From: a bacterium | GTDB lineage: Bacteria; Zhuqueibacterota; Zhuqueibacteria; Residuimicrobiales; Oceaniaggregativiventaceae | DNA: 64,000 nucleotides | Reading direction: 5' to 3' | Assembly: GCA_029565675.1 (NCBI GenBank) | Contig: JAKQNP010000002.1 | Span: forward strand, 682,001-746,000 | Position numbers and translations under genes: made by a program | Notes under the pieces: generated by a model | The model's database searches: none | Told to the model about the DNA's origin: nothing | The model's input: the letters and a program-made list of their open reading frames with translations, nothing else | Part shown: one piece after another, positions 61,382-64,000 of the stretch | How the letters are laid out: each line of letters starts with the position of its first letter | Position numbering within the stretch: position 1 is the first letter of the stretch

Positions 61382-61633
61382 ATGGGATATGCACTTTATG
61401 CACTCGTCAGCCTGGTTGAAGGTACGCTCTTCTACATCTTCATGTGCTTTGTGCTCAAACTTATTGATATCTTAATTCCACCGCTGGGATCCAGCACTTT
61501 CTTAATGTTTCTTATTACATGGCCTTTTACTGCAATTATTATCCGCCCAGGGCTTCACAGTATCCCGATCATTGGCGATGCTTTTGCCCTTATTGCACAG
61601 TTGGCAACGAGTGGATTTGCGAGCAAAGAATAG
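61382..61633 (+). CDS. Small hydrophobic membrane protein
   Basis: GACAGGAG precedes ATG 61382. The 83 residues contain two or three hydrophobic segments (YALYALVSLVEGTLFYIFMC, STFLMFLITWPFTAIIIRPG). There is no recognised family. It is the last gene before the transposase cluster. Confidence 0.5.
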   Translation: MGYALYALVSLVEGTLFYIFMCFVLKLIDILIPPLGSSTFLMFLITWPFTAIIIRPGLHSIPIIGDAFALIAQLATSGFASKE

Positions 61634-61718
61634 AATCACCTAATTGTTTCAGCTAAAATGTAGAAGATTGAAAAATATTTGGTTTAGTGCTCTGAATTAA
61701 AATGCCATTATCCTTTAA

Positions 61719-61928
61719 TCATTTCTCATGATCGAATTTCGCTCGCTGTTCTTTGGCAAGTCTTAATTTCATTCGCCGAGTCTCAAAAACCTGTCCAGGA
61801 TTTCCGCGATATTTTATGATTGGAGGAATATATCCAATTTTCGAATGGTATCTTTCATAATTATAATAGTGAATCTTTACACCCATATTCAGTGTTAACG
61901 ATTTGAATGAAAAAATTACCTGTCTCAT
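61719..61928 (-). pseudogene. IS3/IS481-type transposase C-terminal remnant
   Basis: The minus strand reads KIHYYNYERYHSKIGYIPPI, the conserved end of the DDE integrase core (YNxxRxHxxxGYxPP). No upstream catalytic domain is present, so it is a fragment. Confidence 0.7.
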
Positions 61929-62199
61929 GCCGGAATTATTACAAATTTTATAGATAAGTTGTCATGATTCTGACACTTTCTTTGGTGACAGGGCGTACTT
62001 TACTACCCGATTTAGAAGTCACGTTTAAAATTGTCAAAAAGCACGAACTTTAGAACGCCCAGATGCGCTGCATCATGGCGTCAAATTTTAATGGTCCGCT
62101 GCGAGGCAAGGCTATATAAAACGTCTGCTTTTTGGCATGGCTGACAAACCAGCCAATCGCAGAAAAGAGAAGAAACTGCAAACGGCGTAACCGGTACCT

Positions 62200-63351
62200 T
62201 TAAATCTTTTTACGGAACTCAATCTGGCGGAGCATTCCGATTAAAGTAAAAGCGAGATGACAAAACCAGCACAGGGCTTTGGTTACGTCAAAATTGCCGC
62301 TGATCATTTTGCCGAGTGCATATTGATTCTTTAGTTCTTCAATATGTTTTTCAACACGGCCACGTTTATTATAACTCCGGGAAATAACCTGCGGCTGGCG
62401 ATCCTGATTGCTAACAACAACACAATAGTTGTAGTTGTCTTGATCAAAGAGATCGTTCTGAGATCCAACCGGTTTTAGAGAGCGTTCGACAATATAATAG
62501 CGAAAGCCGCAGTTCAGGTCTGAGCCATATGCAAAAGAGCAATATTGCTGTTCACTTGAGTGATAGGATCTATATGGCAATGCTCTGATTTTATCTTTTA
62601 ACCAATCATGTTGTGGGACGGCAATTTCATAAGAAATATTAGGATAGCTTTCCAGAACACGAAATAAAGCATCACTATGATATCCGGCATCCATGCGCAA
62701 TTTGATTTTTATTTCTGCTTGTTTTAGACGATCCAGTAACGGCCGCAACATGACAATGATATCTTTTGCACAATGTGTATTTCCAGGAAAAGTCCATTCA
62801 GCAAGTACGGTTTCGGTTTCATCACAGATGGCTTTGCTGGACTGAAAACAGCGGGCGCCTTGCTCAGCCGGACAATAGCCTTTTTCAGCGCCTTGTTGAT
62901 GACCATCCACTGGCAGGGCAGTACCATCAACATCGATGGTAATTGTTTTCAGGGCAAGTTTTTCAAAGAGCATGAGATTCAGATCAAGTAGCAAAGCCTC
63001 CCGTGCTGAATCTTTTTGCCCAATCAAATAAAGATCATCGCGCAGCGTTGTATCTTTGGGCATTGAGTTGATGTCAAAAAGTTCGCCGATTGTCTGATCG
63101 TTAGCCAATCGGCCGATATCATAGAGTCGTTCGCCACCAGCAATGATCATGCCTGCCAACAAGGCGATGTTTTGTGAAGGAGAAGATTGGCGAACTTTGC
63201 GTAACTTTTCAAAACAAGCAGTGAAACGTTTATGAAAACCAATTTGATGCAGAAATTCTGTGAACACATAAAGCCCGCCGAAAGGCGTTGCTTTCAATGT
63301 TTTTGTTTTATATTTTACTTTCACCTGTTGGGTGTCCTTTCGTCTTGTCAT
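62200..63351 (-). mobile_element. IS1380-like DDE transposase
   Basis: This 383-residue transposase has the DDE pattern: ITIDVDGTALPVDGHQ, then KLRMDAGYHSDALF, then a Glu in YNKRGRVEKHIEELKNQY. The order and the (Y)xRGRxExxIxELK end fit IS1380. I could not find matching terminal inverted repeats within about 200 bases on either side, so the element boundaries are unknown. The frame itself is intact. Confidence 0.85.
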
Positions 63352-63511
63352 TTATTTTTTGTTGGCCAAACAAATTTAATGACTTAACGCGGACACTACA
63401 ACAGGTTTTTTATTTTAACACAGTTATTCCTTTGAAAGTCAAGAGAAAAGCTTTTGGGGCACATGAGATGCGCCAAAAAGTTCTTTGAAAAGTTTTGATA
63501 ATTTGCGAGAT

Positions 63512-64000
63512 TCAGGTCGTGCAACGGGAAAGAGCCGGAGCCTTGATCTCGCCTATGGTGACAAGTTCACCTTGAGACTGGCTTTGCTCTTTCCTTTTTT
63601 TATTTTGCCGAGCAGAGACTGGCGCATTTGCATCGACAGGCTGTAATCGTCGGATTTCTTGCTTAGCGAATTTTCTCTGAACTGGTTTTCTGGTTCGGTT
63701 AGCCTGATCGATAGCCGGGTCGAATGAATTTCCGGATTTGAGCACCCCATAAATGATGCGCAGCAACTTGTGCATGCATATACCCAGAGCTGACATTTTA
63801 CTTTTACCCTTCTTCAGGCTATATGCATAGAGATCTCTGATAACCGGATTTCGCTGTATGGCAACCAAGGCGCACATGAATAAAAGGGCTCTGACTTCCT
63901 TGCTTCCCTGTTTGCTCATGCGCGCCACCCAGTTTTTGTCGCCACTCTGTTTGAGTATCGGATGCAGTCCGAAAAATGAGGCCATCTTTGCAGCTGATTC
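63512..64000 (-). mobile_element. IS110-type transposase, 5' end beyond window
   Basis: The frame is open to the right edge (ESAAKMASFFGLHPILKQSG). The C-terminal Transposase_20 domain is visible: ARMSKQGSKEVRALLFMCAL, then SALGICMHKLLRIIYGVLKS. The last 60 residues are basic. The N-terminal RuvC-like DEDD domain lies beyond the window. Confidence 0.85.

Noticed and set aside
61950-63420. Terminal inverted repeats for the IS1380-like element
   Set aside because: I compared both flanks by eye and found no convincing matching ends.
1-64000. CRISPR array
   Set aside because: The repeat clusters at 32.2 and 38.6 kb have no constant repeat length, no unique spacers of equal size and no cas genes.

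Overview
The window looks like chromosomal DNA from an uncultured bacterium of the FCB group (Calditrichota, KSB1, Zixibacteria or Ignavibacteria-like). The evidence is several secreted proteins ending in the roughly 80-residue PNPFNP...GxxVRTL...WDGxDxxG...GxYxY type IX secretion (T9SS) sorting domain, together with a PorU-like C25 sortase beside a PorV-like outer-membrane protein and a PorP/SprF-like barrel. No tRNA, rRNA or CRISPR array was seen.

Region 1 (1-21.9 kb) is an exopolysaccharide locus. It begins with the 3' part of an NtrC-family sigma-54 activator and a receiver-only protein. A GT-C-like membrane protein, two secreted proteins, a Wza-type export lipoprotein, a Wzz/GumC-type chain-length protein, a tiny XRE regulator, an ExeA-like ATPase and a CpsD-like ATPase follow. 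Then come an O-antigen ligase/polymerase, a flippase, a family-2 glycosyltransferase, a GDP-mannose-dehydrogenase-like enzyme, a GT4 and another GT-C-like protein. A divergent two-gene operon (GT4 and GT-C) converges on this from the right. The order resembles exosortase-linked polysaccharide clusters, but no exosortase is visible. Near-consensus -24/-12 (sigma-54) promoters lie at 1457, 3714, 22320 and 29833, which suggests one regulon covering this locus and the next.

Region 2 (22.3-31.2 kb) holds a BNR-repeat lipoprotein, an orphan histidine-kinase dimerisation domain, the PorU-like and PorV-like pair and an MFS transporter.

Region 3 (31.2-40 kb) is accessory. It has a small membrane protein, a UPF0149/SEC-C protein, a GNAT-YoaP protein, an M6-like secreted protein whose zinc-binding motif is lost, and an AbiE-type toxin-antitoxin pair whose toxin is cut off by a repeat array. 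Two arrays of a degenerate TTCGAAATGCTCTT-type repeat, in mainly opposite orientation, bracket about 6 kb here.

Region 4 (41-61.6 kb) is visibly more AT-rich and contains the most novel material. Four proteins carry related DUF4384-like domains. Two share a nearly identical C-terminal half (membrane helix plus DUF4384-like domain) but have different cytosolic heads, one a TIR domain and the other a Lon (S16)-like domain that keeps the Ser and Lys of the catalytic dyad. The third is a bare membrane anchor plus DUF4384, and the fourth is an OmpA-DUF4384 fusion. The same strand carries a sigma-70-family factor, a zinc-finger anti-sigma-like protein, a PorP/SprF-barrel-Ig-caspase fusion, a zinc-ribbon membrane protein and three cohesin-type T9SS cargo proteins. 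I infer a trans-envelope signalling, conflict or cell-death system that links the cell surface to cytosolic TIR and protease effectors. This is a hypothesis from domain architecture and gene order only.

Region 5 (61.7-64 kb) is a transposase cluster: an IS3/IS481-type remnant, an IS1380-like transposase, and an IS110-type transposase that runs off the right edge.
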